From Povalibacter uvarum (GTDB taxonomy: Bacteria; Pseudomonadota; Gammaproteobacteria; Steroidobacterales; Steroidobacteraceae), in NCBI RefSeq assembly GCF_014202975.1, contig NZ_JACHHZ010000006.1:372001-436000 (forward strand): DNA of 64,000 bases, written 5' to 3'. Position numbers and translations under genes: made by a program. Numbering within the stretch: position 1 is the stretch's first letter; each line of letters starts with the position of its first letter. The notes beneath the pieces are model-generated. The model saw nothing but the letters and a program-made list of their open reading frames with translations, was not told the origin of the DNA and did no database searches. This document shows, in pieces, positions 1 through 9,584 of this stretch.

Positions 1-610
1 GCGCCTTCGCTCGTTCGTTGTCCCGGTTCACGTGGAGGAACGGAATGCGGCCTTCGCGCAAGCAGGTGTTGCACAGCTCCGCAACCAGATGCGCCGCGAA
101 TCCGCGACTCGTGAAATCGGGGTGTGTGCACACCGCGCTGATCTCCTGGTAGCCATCGGGACACATCCTTTCCCCGGCCATCGCGGCCAGCGTTTCGCCG
201 CAGTAGATCCCGATGTAAGCCCCCATCTCGACCGTGCGCGCCCGGAAATAGCCGGGAAAGACGAGTGCCGTCAGCGCGAGCATTGCGTCGCTGTCCGCTG
301 CCGTGAGCGGGCGGAATTGCGGGCCGGGACGATCTTCGACAGGGGTGCGACAGATCATCTGCGCGATGTGGAATTGCTGGGTTTCCCAGCCCCTGGCCAG
401 CGGCGGAGCAATCCCCAGCAGATAGACGGATTCCCCCGGCGCGACGATCCGGCGCAGGTCTTCATCGGCCTGTTCGTCCGCCGATCCGACCGCCGCGAAG
501 GGCGCGATTTCAGCGGGATATCGGGCCGCCTTGCCCTGAACGATCGCGAGTTTCCCATGGCGCGATACCAGCGACTGCCAGATCGGATTGTCGAGCGGAT
601 GCGTCTTCAT
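1..610 (-). CDS. GNAT family acetyltransferase, C-terminus cut by window edge
   Basis: The minus-strand frame is open from the ATG at 610 to the window edge, giving about 203 residues. The C-terminal half looks like an FR47-type GNAT domain that transfers an acetyl group from acetyl-CoA: it contains the stretch VCTHPDFTSRGFAAHLV, in which the SRGFAAHL part occupies the acetyl-CoA binding loop position, followed by FLHVNRDNERA, typical of the last GNAT helix region. The first ~90 residues are a divergent N-terminal part. No signal peptide is visible, so it should be cytosolic. The start could be a little further upstream (in-frame GTG or TTG around 634-646). The substrate cannot be read from the sequence. 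Reading frame and family are fairly safe. Confidence 0.72.
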   Translation of the reverse strand, partial: MKTHPLDNPIWQSLVSRHGKLAIVQGKAARYPAEIAPFAAVGSADEQADEDLRRIVAPGESVYLLGIAPPLARGWETQQFHIAQMICRTPVEDRPGPQFRPLTAADSDAMLALTALVFPGYFRARTVEMGAYIGIYCGETLAAMAGERMCPDGYQEISAVCTHPDFTSRGFAAHLVAELCNTCLREGRIPFLHVNRDNERAKA

Positions 611-701
611 CTCGGCCCAGATTAGTCGCCGCACTGATTTATGCAACGTGCCCGGCCGCGAACCCGCGCCCTGCGGTAGGATGGCGGGCAGCCGCCGTTG
701 A

Positions 702-1766
<1,065 letters not shown>

Positions 1767-1792
1767 GACGGGAGCTTTGACTGCTTCCGTCA

Positions 1793-1880
1793 CACCCGCG
1801 AACGCGGTGGCCAACGGAAATCCCCAAGGGGAGTGTCCATCCCAGTGGCAAGATGGATTCCCGCTTTCGCGGGAATGACG
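1793..1880. repeat. REP-like palindromic repeat
   Basis: A hairpin with arms ATTCCCGC and GCGGGAAT around TTTC lies at 1857-1876. A partly similar arm, CACCCGCGAACGCGGTG, lies about 50 bases before it. The unit ATTCCCGC-N4-GCGGGAAT is found twice more, as an inverted pair, at 40261-40320. This is the dispersed extragenic palindrome common in related proteobacterial genomes. It sits between the LacI gene and the DUF1254 gene, and an open frame running through it would be an artefactual extension of the latter. Confidence 0.75.
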
Positions 1881-1913
1881 GATAAGTCCCATGCGAACAA
1901 GAGGGCTGACCGA

Positions 1914-3299
1914 ATGAACCTGCACCGCTGTCTGCTGGCCTGCATGTCGATTCTCCTCGCGTGCGCATCAGTTCGCTCGCAAGCACAGGCTCCTTCGGCG
2001 ACGGAAGCCCAGGAAATCGCAGCCGAGGCCTACGTGTACGCCTACCCGATGGTCATCGCCGAACTGACGCGGCGCGTGAGCCTCGGCGTGAGAGGCGTGC
2101 CGATGAATCAGTTCGATCATCGCCGCGCCTTTCCGGACGCCAACTTCACGGCCATCGTGCGGCCGAACGCCGATACGCTCTACTCCATCCTGTGGTTCGA
2201 CCTGTCGCGCGAACCACTGATCATCAATGTGCCGGACAGCGCAGGACGCTACTACCTCCTGCAGATGATGGACATGTGGACGGACACGTTCGACGTGCCC
2301 GGCAGCCGCACCACGGGCAATCACGCGCAGACGCTCGTGCTAGCGACGACCGACTGGAAAGGTGAGATTCCGGCCGGCGCCCTGCTCATCCGCAGTCCGA
2401 CTTCGATGGGCTGGATCATCGGCCGCGCGCAGACGAACAGTGCCGCCGACTACGCGAACGTCCACAAATTCCAGAACGCTTTGACGGCATCGCCGCTGAG
2501 CCATGCAGGCAAGAGCTACACGCCGCCGAAAACTCCGGTACCCGCGGATTGGGACGTACGCACGCCTCCGGTCGTACTGATCGATCGCATGAATGCGGAC
2601 ACGTTCTTCTCGCTCTTCGCCGAGCTGATGAAGGTCAATGCGCCGCACGTGAACGATAATCCGATCCTGCATCGCATCGCCCGTATCGGACTCGCACCGG
2701 GCAGGTCCTTCTCCTTCGCTTCGCTGCCTGCCGAGATCCAGCAGGCGGTGCAGGCTGCAATCGGGTCGGCGCAAGGTACGATCAAGCGGGGCCTCATGAG
2801 CTCCGGCGTTCGCCAGAACGGCTGGCGAACCAATCTCACGGGCATCGGTACCTACGGCACTGACTATCGCGCGCGGGCGTCGATCGCTTTCGGCGGACTG
2901 GGCGCCAATCCGATCGAGGACGCCATCTATCCGACGGCACTGATGGATGCGGACGGCCAGCCCTTTTCGAGCGACCGGCGCTACACGATTCACTTCAGCA
3001 AGGAGCAGCTGCCGCCGGTGCGCGCATTCTGGTCGCTGACGCTCTACGACCAGCGGCAACTCTTCACCGCCAATCCGATCAATCGCTATGCGATCGGTGA
3101 TCGTGACCCGCTCAGGCTCAATGATGATGGATCGCTCGACATCCATATCCAGCGCACCTCGCCAGGCGCCGACAAGGAAGCGAACTGGCTGCCCGCCCCT
3201 GCAAGCGGTCCCTTCTCCATGAACCTGCGCCTCTACTGGCCGGAGCCAGCAGCTCTCAATGGCGGCTGGTCGCCTCCCCCCGTAAAGAAATTGCAGTAG
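1914..3299 (+). CDS. Exported DUF1254/DUF1214 domain protein
   Basis: The product (461 residues) begins with a signal sequence (MNLHRC...ILLACAS...AQA); the LLAC stretch could serve as a lipobox, otherwise cleavage after AQA is plausible. The N-terminal half is a DUF1254 domain (AYVYAYPMVIAELT, MNQFDHRRAFPDANF, RPNADTLYSILWFDLS) and the C-terminal half a DUF1214 domain (FWSLTLYDQRQLFTANPINRYAIGDRD, with the final NLRLYWPEPAALNGGW). Proteins of this architecture are widespread and periplasmic; the molecular function is unknown. The ATG at 1914 is chosen because an upstream in-frame ATG at 1833 lies inside the REP repeat. No operon partner is evident: 148 bases separate it from the next gene. 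Confidence 0.87.
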   Translation: MNLHRCLLACMSILLACASVRSQAQAPSATEAQEIAAEAYVYAYPMVIAELTRRVSLGVRGVPMNQFDHRRAFPDANFTAIVRPNADTLYSILWFDLSREPLIINVPDSAGRYYLLQMMDMWTDTFDVPGSRTTGNHAQTLVLATTDWKGEIPAGALLIRSPTSMGWIIGRAQTNSAADYANVHKFQNALTASPLSHAGKSYTPPKTPVPADWDVRTPPVVLIDRMNADTFFSLFAELMKVNAPHVNDNPILHRIARIGLAPGRSFSFASLPAEIQQAVQAAIGSAQGTIKRGLMSSGVRQNGWRTNLTGIGTYGTDYRARASIAFGGLGANPIEDAIYPTALMDADGQPFSSDRRYTIHFSKEQLPPVRAFWSLTLYDQRQLFTANPINRYAIGDRDPLRLNDDGSLDIHIQRTSPGADKEANWLPAPASGPFSMNLRLYWPEPAALNGGWSPPPVKKLQ

Positions 3300-3447
3300 C
3301 GGGAGCCCGCGACCGGCGAACAGCGGAACGATGCCGGCCGATGGCCCGGACCCGGGCTCGTTCAACGTTGAATGAATGATACGCTGCGCACGAACAGCGG
3401 CGCGCGGGATCGCCGGCCTGCACGAATCACAACGGGGAGTATCCAGA

Positions 3448-4143
3448 ATGACCAACATGGAACTGGCCATCGCGCTGATCACTTCGCCCAGCGCCGCCTT
3501 CGCCGATCTCAAAGAGAAACCGAAGTTCTGGTTTCCGCTGCTGGCGGTGCTCATCAGCACCGTCGCCGTCCTCATCTGGTACTACAGCTTCGTCGATTTC
3601 GACTGGCTGGTCGACCGCATGATGAGCGCGGATACGCGGACGCAACAGATGCCCGAGGAGCAGCGCAACCAGGCCATGGCGATGATGAAGCCCGGCTTCC
3701 TCATGTGGTCTTCCGTCATCAGCGTGATCATCTTCGTCACCGCGGCGCGAGCGCTCGAAGCGCTCTATTTCTCGCTTTCCGGGAACATCACCAACGTCCG
3801 GCACTCCTACAAGCAGTGGTTTGCGCTGAGCTGCTGGACGAGCCTTCCGCACATCATCGGTACGCTTGGAATGGTGGCGTTCCTGCTGACCTCCAGCACG
3901 AACCAGGTCAGCAACGAAGAACTGCAGCTGCTGTCGCTGAATGAGCTGATCTTCCACGTGCCGCTCGGAGGCAAGGGCTACGTGCTGCTGTCGAGCCTGA
4001 CGATCATCCATCCGTGGGTGTGGTGGCTCACCGTCGTCGGCGTCCGCGTCTGGACCCAGCGCTCGTGGCTGTTCTCGACGGTGTTCGGCCTGCTGCCCTC
4101 GATCGTCGTCTATGGGGTCTGGGCGCTCATCGCGTTCTCCTGA
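3448..4143 (+). CDS. Yip1-domain inner-membrane protein
   Basis: A 231-residue protein with about five hydrophobic segments (FWFPLLAVLISTVAVLIWYY; SVISVIIFVTAARALEALYF; the final WLFSTVFGLLPSIVVYGVWALI) and the N-terminal ITSPSAAFADLKEKPKFWFPLL signature of bacterial Yip1-family proteins, which start with a short soluble stretch before five helices. GGGGAG stands 8 bases before the ATG. It is the first gene of a tight cluster with a membrane-fusion protein and a MacB-type ABC transporter (23-base gap, then 4-base overlaps), so it is probably an accessory membrane component of that transporter; that role is inferred from gene order only. Confidence 0.8.
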   Translation: MTNMELAIALITSPSAAFADLKEKPKFWFPLLAVLISTVAVLIWYYSFVDFDWLVDRMMSADTRTQQMPEEQRNQAMAMMKPGFLMWSSVISVIIFVTAARALEALYFSLSGNITNVRHSYKQWFALSCWTSLPHIIGTLGMVAFLLTSSTNQVSNEELQLLSLNELIFHVPLGGKGYVLLSSLTIIHPWVWWLTVVGVRVWTQRSWLFSTVFGLLPSIVVYGVWALIAFS

Positions 4144-4166
4144 TCCGCGCCGCCAAGGACGCTTCG

Positions 4167-5387
4167 ATGCAACGCAAGAAATGGGTTCCGTTTGCCGTCA
4201 TCGCCGCACTGGTCGTCATTCCGGTGGCGCTCAAGCTCCTGCGCAGCGAAGAAGCCAAGGCGGTGGAAGCGCAGAACGTCGCGATGCGTGTTCTCTCGCC
4301 CTCCATTCTTGCGTCCGGCACGCTGGTCTATGAAAGCGAGCGCAAGCTCGTGTCGGAAGTCATCGGCCGCGTCGAGAACGTTCTCGTCCATGAAGGCGAC
4401 CAGGTCAAGACCGGGCAACTGCTGCTGCGACTCGATCCCGCCGCCTCGCTCGCCCAGATCGCGCGACTGGAAGCGGCGCGAGCCCAGTCCCAGCTCAATA
4501 TCGAGCGCCAGCAGGTGAACCTGCGCACGCAGGAAGCGAAATGGAGGCGGCATGAGTCGTTGCGCGAGAAGAACCTCATCGATCAGAACACCTACGAAGA
4601 GATCTCTGCCCAGCGGGATCTGGCGCAAGTGGAGCTGAACACGAGTCGCGCGATGCTGCGTCAGACCGAGGCACAAATGAAGGAGGCGCGCGAGCAGCTT
4701 GCGAAGACGGAAATCCGCTCGCCGATCAGCGGCAAGGTCACCGCGATCTTCATCGAAACCGGCGAGACCGCCGTGCCGAGTGCGATGAGCATCGCAGGGT
4801 CGGACCTGATGATCGTCGCCGATACGGCCAGCCTGTATGCGGAAGTGAACGTTGACGAGACAGACGTGGCCCGCGTCGGCGTCGGACAGGAAGCGAAGAT
4901 CGTTCCCGCCGCATTTCCCGACAAGGCATGGGCGGGCACTGTCGAGCAGGTCGCGATCTCGCCGCGCCAGAACACGGGACAGGCCAAGAACTACGCGGTG
5001 AAGATCCGCCTCGCGGCGACAGAGGAAATGCAGTTTCATCCCGGCATGAGCTGTCGCGCCGAGATCTCGACGCGCCGCGAGAACGCCAAGAAGACCGTCG
5101 CCGTTCCGGTTCAGGCGGTGAAATACGAACCGTCGGAAGACAAGGACGCGAAAGCCAAGGCCAGCGTCTTCGTCGTTGCCGACGGCAAGGTGAAGCAGCG
5201 CGCAGTGGAAACAGGCACGGCCGATGACATGTACATTGAGATTCAGCGCGGCCTGAAGGAAGGCGAGACCATCGTCACCGGACCGGCCAAGACGTTGCGG
5301 TTCCTGCGCGACGGCGAAGCAGTGACTGTCACCGCTCCCGAGGAATCCGCAGCCAGCGATGCAGCCGACCCGGCTCCGAAGCGATGA
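4167..5387 (+). CDS. HlyD/MacA-type periplasmic adaptor subunit
   Basis: This 406-residue protein has one N-terminal membrane anchor (WVPFAVIAALVVIPVALKLL), a split lipoyl/barrel-sandwich domain (VIGRVENVLVHEGDQVKTGQLLLRLDP and, after the hairpin, TEIRSPISGKVTAIFIETGE), a long alpha-helical hairpin between them (about residues 105-185, rich in E, Q, R and A), then beta-barrel and membrane-proximal domains. This is the layout of MacA-like adaptors that bridge an inner-membrane ABC transporter to an outer-membrane channel. It overlaps the ATPase gene by 4 bases. The ATG at 4167 is chosen because the hydrophobic anchor follows it directly. No outer-membrane channel gene is in this operon, so a TolC elsewhere would be needed. 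Confidence 0.9.
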   Translation: MQRKKWVPFAVIAALVVIPVALKLLRSEEAKAVEAQNVAMRVLSPSILASGTLVYESERKLVSEVIGRVENVLVHEGDQVKTGQLLLRLDPAASLAQIARLEAARAQSQLNIERQQVNLRTQEAKWRRHESLREKNLIDQNTYEEISAQRDLAQVELNTSRAMLRQTEAQMKEAREQLAKTEIRSPISGKVTAIFIETGETAVPSAMSIAGSDLMIVADTASLYAEVNVDETDVARVGVGQEAKIVPAAFPDKAWAGTVEQVAISPRQNTGQAKNYAVKIRLAATEEMQFHPGMSCRAEISTRRENAKKTVAVPVQAVKYEPSEDKDAKAKASVFVVADGKVKQRAVETGTADDMYIEIQRGLKEGETIVTGPAKTLRFLRDGEAVTVTAPEESAASDAADPAPKR

Positions 5388-6124
5388 TCCGCCTCGAGAG
5401 CATCGGCAAGGTCTACACGCTCGGCGACAACGAGTTCGCCGCGCTGACCGACGTCGATCTGCACATCGCCCGCAACGAGTTCGTTGCACTGACCGGAGCT
5501 TCGGGCTCCGGCAAGTCGACGATGATGAACATCCTCGGCTGCCTCGACAGCCCGACGACCGGCAGCTATTCCCTGGACGGCGAGGCGGTCGCGGGCTTGA
5601 GCGAAGACCAGCTCGCGGGTGTGCGCAATCGCAAGATCGGATTCATCTTCCAGAACTTCTATCTGATGCCGCGCTTCACCGCGCTCGACAATGTCGCCCA
5701 GCCTTTGATCTACCGCGGCCTCTCGCCTTCCGTTCGTCGCGAACGTGCACGCGAAGCCCTGGCGCGCGTCGGACTTGCCGACCGCACGCATCACAAGCCG
5801 AATGAACTGTCAGGCGGCCAGCGTCAGCGCGTCGCCATCGCACGAGCACTCGTCGGACACCCGGAGCTGCTGCTCGCCGATGAACCTACCGGCAATCTCG
5901 ACAGCCGCACCGCTCGCGAAATCATGGCCCTGCTGACGCATCTGCACAGCGAAGGCGTCACACTCATCATCGTGACGCACGATCCGGGCATCGCATCACA
6001 TTGTCATCGCGTCGTCCGCCTTCACGACGGCCGCATCGCGGAAGACTTCCAGCAGCAGCCGGCTCCGATCGAACCGCCCGCTGCGACCGTCGCCGCACAC
6101 TCCCCGGCCGAGAGACCCGCATGA
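5384..6124 (+). CDS. ABC transporter ATP-binding protein, LolD/MacB-type
   Basis: A complete nucleotide-binding domain of 246 residues: Walker A GASGSGKST at 38-46, Q-loop at Gln90, signature LSGGQ at 142-146, Walker B LLLADEP at 162-168 and switch His199 in IIVTHD. The best family match by motif is the LolD/MacB group, which energises mechanotransmission-type exporters. It overlaps the adaptor gene upstream and the permease gene downstream by 4 bases each (ATGA), so the three are translationally coupled. The tail after residue 210 is low-complexity and proline/alanine-rich. Confidence 0.94.
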   Translation: MIRLESIGKVYTLGDNEFAALTDVDLHIARNEFVALTGASGSGKSTMMNILGCLDSPTTGSYSLDGEAVAGLSEDQLAGVRNRKIGFIFQNFYLMPRFTALDNVAQPLIYRGLSPSVRRERAREALARVGLADRTHHKPNELSGGQRQRVAIARALVGHPELLLADEPTGNLDSRTAREIMALLTHLHSEGVTLIIVTHDPGIASHCHRVVRLHDGRIAEDFQQQPAPIEPPAATVAAHSPAERPA

Positions 6125-7392
6125 GTGCGTCGGCCGACAGCGCCAATCGATTTCAGTCCTCGTGGTACGCGATGCAGGAATGCCTGCGCTCAGCGTTGTC
6201 GAGCATTCGCGCCCACGGATTGCGCAGCTCCCTCACCATGCTCGGCATCGTGATCGGCGTGGCCTCGGTGATCTGTGTCATCGCACTCGTGCAGGGACTG
6301 TCGCAGTCGATCTCCAATCAGCTGCAGGGACTCGGCGGCAGCACACTGACGCTGCGCTCGCATACGCCGCTCGAAGATCAGCTGCGCGGCAAGCGCAACC
6401 GCCTGAAGCTGAAGGATCTGGAAGAACTGCGCTTCCGCATCGACGGAATCAGCAATATCACGCCGCTCGTGTTCGCCGGTCAGGGCATGGGCTCACAGAT
6501 TCGCTACGGCGCCAACACGGCGTCCGGTCAGATGTTCGGCACGACATCGAACTACCAGGACGTGCAGAAGATCTTCCCGAAGACCGGCCGGTTCCTGACG
6601 GAGAGCGACGACGCCAGCCGTCGCCGCGTCGTCGTCGTGGGCGAGCAGATGCGCAAGGACCTGAAACTGCCGGAAGACCCGGCCGGCGAATTCGTGCAGA
6701 TCGGCAACGAATGGTTCAAGGTCGTCGGCGTGCTGGAGCCGCGAGGCGAAATGTTCGGCATGAGCCAGGACAACTACCTGCTGATGCCCTTCCGCACGGC
6801 CCTGGCCGTGAACGGCGTCGTGCTCGAACCCGATCTGTGGATCACGTTCTCCGTCAACGATCTCGAAGCGTTGGAGAGCACGAAGCTGCGCGTCGCGATG
6901 CTCATGCGCCAGTTGCATCAGATCGGCCCGAAACAGCCCGACGACTTCGTCGTCGAGGCGTCCGACATGATCGCGAAGACGTTCAAGCAGATCTCGACCA
7001 CGATCACGCTCGTCGTCGCGGGCATCGTCGGCATCTCGCTGCTCGTCGGCGGCGTCGGCATCATGAACATCATGCTGGTGTCCGTCACCGAGCGAACCCG
7101 CGAGATCGGCATCGCCAAGGCGCTCGGCGCACGACGCCAGTACGTGCTGATGCAGTTCCTCATCGAAGCGATGGTGCTCGCCATCATCGGCGGTCTCATC
7201 GGCATCGCGATCGGCTTCGGCCTCGGCTACGGCATCGCGCAATCGATTCCGGACTTTCCACCGCCCTCCGTTCCGTGGTGGGCAGTCACCGGCGCATGCG
7301 CGTTCTCGGGCCTCATCGGCGTGATCTTCGGCATCCTGCCCGCGAGCAAGGCCGCGAATCTGGCGCCGATTGATGCGTTGAGGTACGAGTAG
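6121..7392 (+). CDS. MacB/FtsX-like ABC transporter permease
   Basis: 423 residues with the MacB topology: one N-terminal transmembrane helix (about 35-57, TMLGIVIGVASVICVIALVQ), a large periplasmic MacB_PCD domain (about 60-290), and three C-terminal helices containing the FtsX motif GGVGIMNIMLVSVTERTREIGIAKALGAR. The ATG at 6121 overlaps the ATPase stop; the same frame runs further upstream but inside the ATPase gene. With the Yip1, adaptor and ATPase genes it forms one export unit. Substrate is unknown; related systems export peptides, macrolides, siderophores or lipopeptides. Confidence 0.93.
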   Translation: MSASADSANRFQSSWYAMQECLRSALSSIRAHGLRSSLTMLGIVIGVASVICVIALVQGLSQSISNQLQGLGGSTLTLRSHTPLEDQLRGKRNRLKLKDLEELRFRIDGISNITPLVFAGQGMGSQIRYGANTASGQMFGTTSNYQDVQKIFPKTGRFLTESDDASRRRVVVVGEQMRKDLKLPEDPAGEFVQIGNEWFKVVGVLEPRGEMFGMSQDNYLLMPFRTALAVNGVVLEPDLWITFSVNDLEALESTKLRVAMLMRQLHQIGPKQPDDFVVEASDMIAKTFKQISTTITLVVAGIVGISLLVGGVGIMNIMLVSVTERTREIGIAKALGARRQYVLMQFLIEAMVLAIIGGLIGIAIGFGLGYGIAQSIPDFPPPSVPWWAVTGACAFSGLIGVIFGILPASKAANLAPIDALRYE

Positions 7393-7451
7393 GACGGAAT
7401 CAGGCGGAGAGGCGAGCCGCTTCCGACGACCGTTCGGCAGTGCGGAATGCT

Positions 7452-8009
7452 CTACATTGCATCTGCCTCGGATACCACCACATTGCTGAACGCGTGGTTG
7501 TCCGATTCGAAGGCGGGTAAGGATGTTCTGAACTCGATCCGCGTATAGGTCGTCGCACGGAAGTGAATGTTCACGTAAGTGCTGAGGGTCCCGGGCGTCG
7601 CCAACTGTCGCTCAGCGATCAAACGCAGGACGTCGCGGCCGGTCACGGTCGCGATGAGCCGGCCATCTCTGAAGAAGCGCAGCTCGTTGTACTCATCGAT
7701 CGAGCCCCAGTAGAGCCCGTAGTAGTTGTAGCTGACCCCCGGCTCCGCGATGAACGCCGCCGCAGTCGGTTTGACAGAGTAGTAGGGCGTCTTGTCACCG
7801 TTCGGCTGAGTCGAGCCGGGGACCGAACCAGTCACGATTCGCCCCGCTCCCGAGTAGCGAGCAAGTTTCCTATCGTCGAAAGTTTCAACTCGCGCTCCCG
7901 CGACGCGCGTCGTCATGCCTTCGCTCAGCTCGACGAGAGGATCAGCGTGGGCCGCTGCCGAGCCGCCGGACGCGGCAGCGAGTAACAGACTCAGAACGTT
8001 CATGCGCAT
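7452..8009 (-). CDS. Small exported protein of unknown function
   Basis: A 185-residue product with a typical Sec signal peptide (MRMNVLSLLLAAASGGSAAAHA). The mature part resembles small beta-sandwich secreted proteins that often carry PEP-CTERM anchors (YSVKPTAAAFIAEPGVSYNYYGLYWGSIDEYNELRFF), and the aromatic-rich YNYYGLYWGS segment is similar to that group; however, no PEP-CTERM or other C-terminal anchor is present. It could therefore be released to the periplasm or medium. It runs convergent to the ABC operon and 58 bases downstream of the metallopeptidase gene, on the same strand, so the two may be cotranscribed. The start could also be ATG 8003. Confidence 0.68.
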   Translation of the reverse strand: MRMNVLSLLLAAASGGSAAAHADPLVELSEGMTTRVAGARVETFDDRKLARYSGAGRIVTGSVPGSTQPNGDKTPYYSVKPTAAAFIAEPGVSYNYYGLYWGSIDEYNELRFFRDGRLIATVTGRDVLRLIAERQLATPGTLSTYVNIHFRATTYTRIEFRTSLPAFESDNHAFSNVVVSEADAM

Positions 8010-8067
8010 GCGATCGGCACCTTCTGGTCGCGGCTGCAATCACCACCGCGTACGCCCAACCCAACAA

Positions 8068-9354
8068 CTAGTTCGCTCCACCAAGAATCAGATCCGCACC
8101 CTGATCTGTAACCGCCTTCTCCACCCACTCCGCAATATCAGCGTTGCCGACATCTGATATTGCCTCGAGATACGCGGCCCTACTCACGACACTCTCGTTG
8201 CTGGATGCACGCCCGAGATGGTTGCGCCAGACCGCATAGAGGCCATCGTTCTTTGTGGCGAGTCGTATCCTCGAATCGATCGCGAGGTTGATCAGCATTC
8301 CGCAGCTGTATGCGACATCGAATGTTCCCGCAGCGATGGCCTCGCGAACTGACCTGCCCTTGAGAAGCTCCCGGCACTTGCCGCGTGCCTCGCCTTCGGC
8401 GGACTGCACGTACGCGCTGGCATCAGCGCTCAAGGCCATGGCAGCGAACGCCTCGGCAGAACCCTCGGTAATCCAGTCGTCGCCCGATGTCGTGGATGTG
8501 TGCCGTTGATATAGGTGGGCCGCCTCGTGCGCGAAGTGCCAGGCAAGCTCGTCCGGGAAATTGGGCTTCTCCATCTCCGCAGGCCACTTGCTGCCGTAGA
8601 AATGGATGAAGACCTGCGCTGGCAGCACACCGCCTTGTCGACCCCACCCCTTCGGATGCGACACGTCGTAGGAGACGAAGAGCATGGGACGTGTCGGCAG
8701 AGCACCCAGCTTTCCAGAGAACAGGTGCATGAACTCAGGCAATTGCTCGAGCAGCTGAGCGCGGATTCGCTCGGGAAGCGCCGTGTCGATGACGGCAATG
8801 AAATCGTCGGTCTGCTGTGGAACATTGTTGCCGACGTAGACGGAACGCCCGTCGCCTCCATCGACCCAGTGCGCCTGCGCCTTCATCGCCTTGCCATTGA
8901 GGATGATCTGATCCTCTGTCGCCGCCCAGAGAGACATCGACCACGATGCGTCATCGGGACAGCTGTCCTGACACGCAAAGAAGCGCCCCGTGTGAAACAG
9001 CATTCCTCCATCACCGAATGGCGAAAACGGTGCGTAGTTTTTCGGCAGTACGCTGTACGTTGGGCTCATCCGGAAGCGGACAGTGCTGAAATGAGCGCCG
9101 TCCTTGCGCCGCGCAACTTCTCCGCGATCCGTGGTGACAATTTCGAAGCCTTGATCGGGCAGCCACGTCCGGACACGTGAATCGTCGGGAGAGAATTTGA
9201 ATTCGACCTTGTCCACCGGCTGTGCGAAGTCATACCTGACTTGCCATTGCTTGCCACGCAACGCCGTAACGAGTATTTCCGGAGCTGGAGAAGCAGCCTG
9301 CACCACGGTCGAAGCAATGCATGCGATCGCCAGGAAGAACTGCGCAATTTTCAT
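8068..9354 (-). CDS. Exported gluzincin-type metallopeptidase-like protein
   Basis: 428 residues with a signal peptide cleaved near QAA (residues 1-20). It contains the zinc-binding motif HEAAH at 276-280 and a downstream WITEGSAEAFA (Glu297), the spacing of the M61/M1-like gluzincin fold; an N-terminal beta-rich domain (about 25-150) resembles the first domain of M61 glycyl aminopeptidases. Four cysteines (CQDSC around 128-132, and two near 325 and 350) could form disulfides in the periplasm. The reaction would be peptide-bond hydrolysis, but no substrate can be inferred. The unusual point is the very low overall similarity to named peptidases that I can recognise: only the motif and layout support the call. 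Confidence 0.72.
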   Translation of the reverse strand: MKIAQFFLAIACIASTVVQAASPAPEILVTALRGKQWQVRYDFAQPVDKVEFKFSPDDSRVRTWLPDQGFEIVTTDRGEVARRKDGAHFSTVRFRMSPTYSVLPKNYAPFSPFGDGGMLFHTGRFFACQDSCPDDASWSMSLWAATEDQIILNGKAMKAQAHWVDGGDGRSVYVGNNVPQQTDDFIAVIDTALPERIRAQLLEQLPEFMHLFSGKLGALPTRPMLFVSYDVSHPKGWGRQGGVLPAQVFIHFYGSKWPAEMEKPNFPDELAWHFAHEAAHLYQRHTSTTSGDDWITEGSAEAFAAMALSADASAYVQSAEGEARGKCRELLKGRSVREAIAAGTFDVAYSCGMLINLAIDSRIRLATKNDGLYAVWRNHLGRASSNESVVSRAAYLEAISDVGNADIAEWVEKAVTDQGADLILGGAN

Positions 9355-9584
9355 GCTGGACCCGCCATCTCTTTTGTTGTCAGTGTTCCGTAGCTCAACA
9401 GACGTGCGGGCGTGACTGAACAGGACATGCCGCGACCGCAGACAGTAGCTCAGCCGCCTTCCTTCCGGCCACCTGTCATTCGTAAGCTGATGCGCGTGAC
9501 CGACGGCATGGCCTGCCCAGGTACGTGGGTTCCCTCATGTGCGGGTCAATCTAGCGCTTGCCGTCCCGGCAGGTCGCGAAGAAG

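Noticed and set aside
3361-3372. Perfect palindrome TTCAACGTTGAA in the Yip1 promoter region
   Set aside because: It is only 12 bases, with no second copy in a promoter that I noticed, so operator status is unsupported.
2340-3575. Long minus-strand open frame opposite the DUF1254 gene
   Set aside because: It is a shadow of high-GC codon use: composition is Arg/Ala-rich with no domain, and the plus strand encodes a recognised family with signal peptide.
4110-5489. 459-residue minus-strand frame opposite the adaptor gene
   Set aside because: Overlaps the HlyD-type gene and the ATPase start completely; no motif; plus strand has clear domains and translational coupling.
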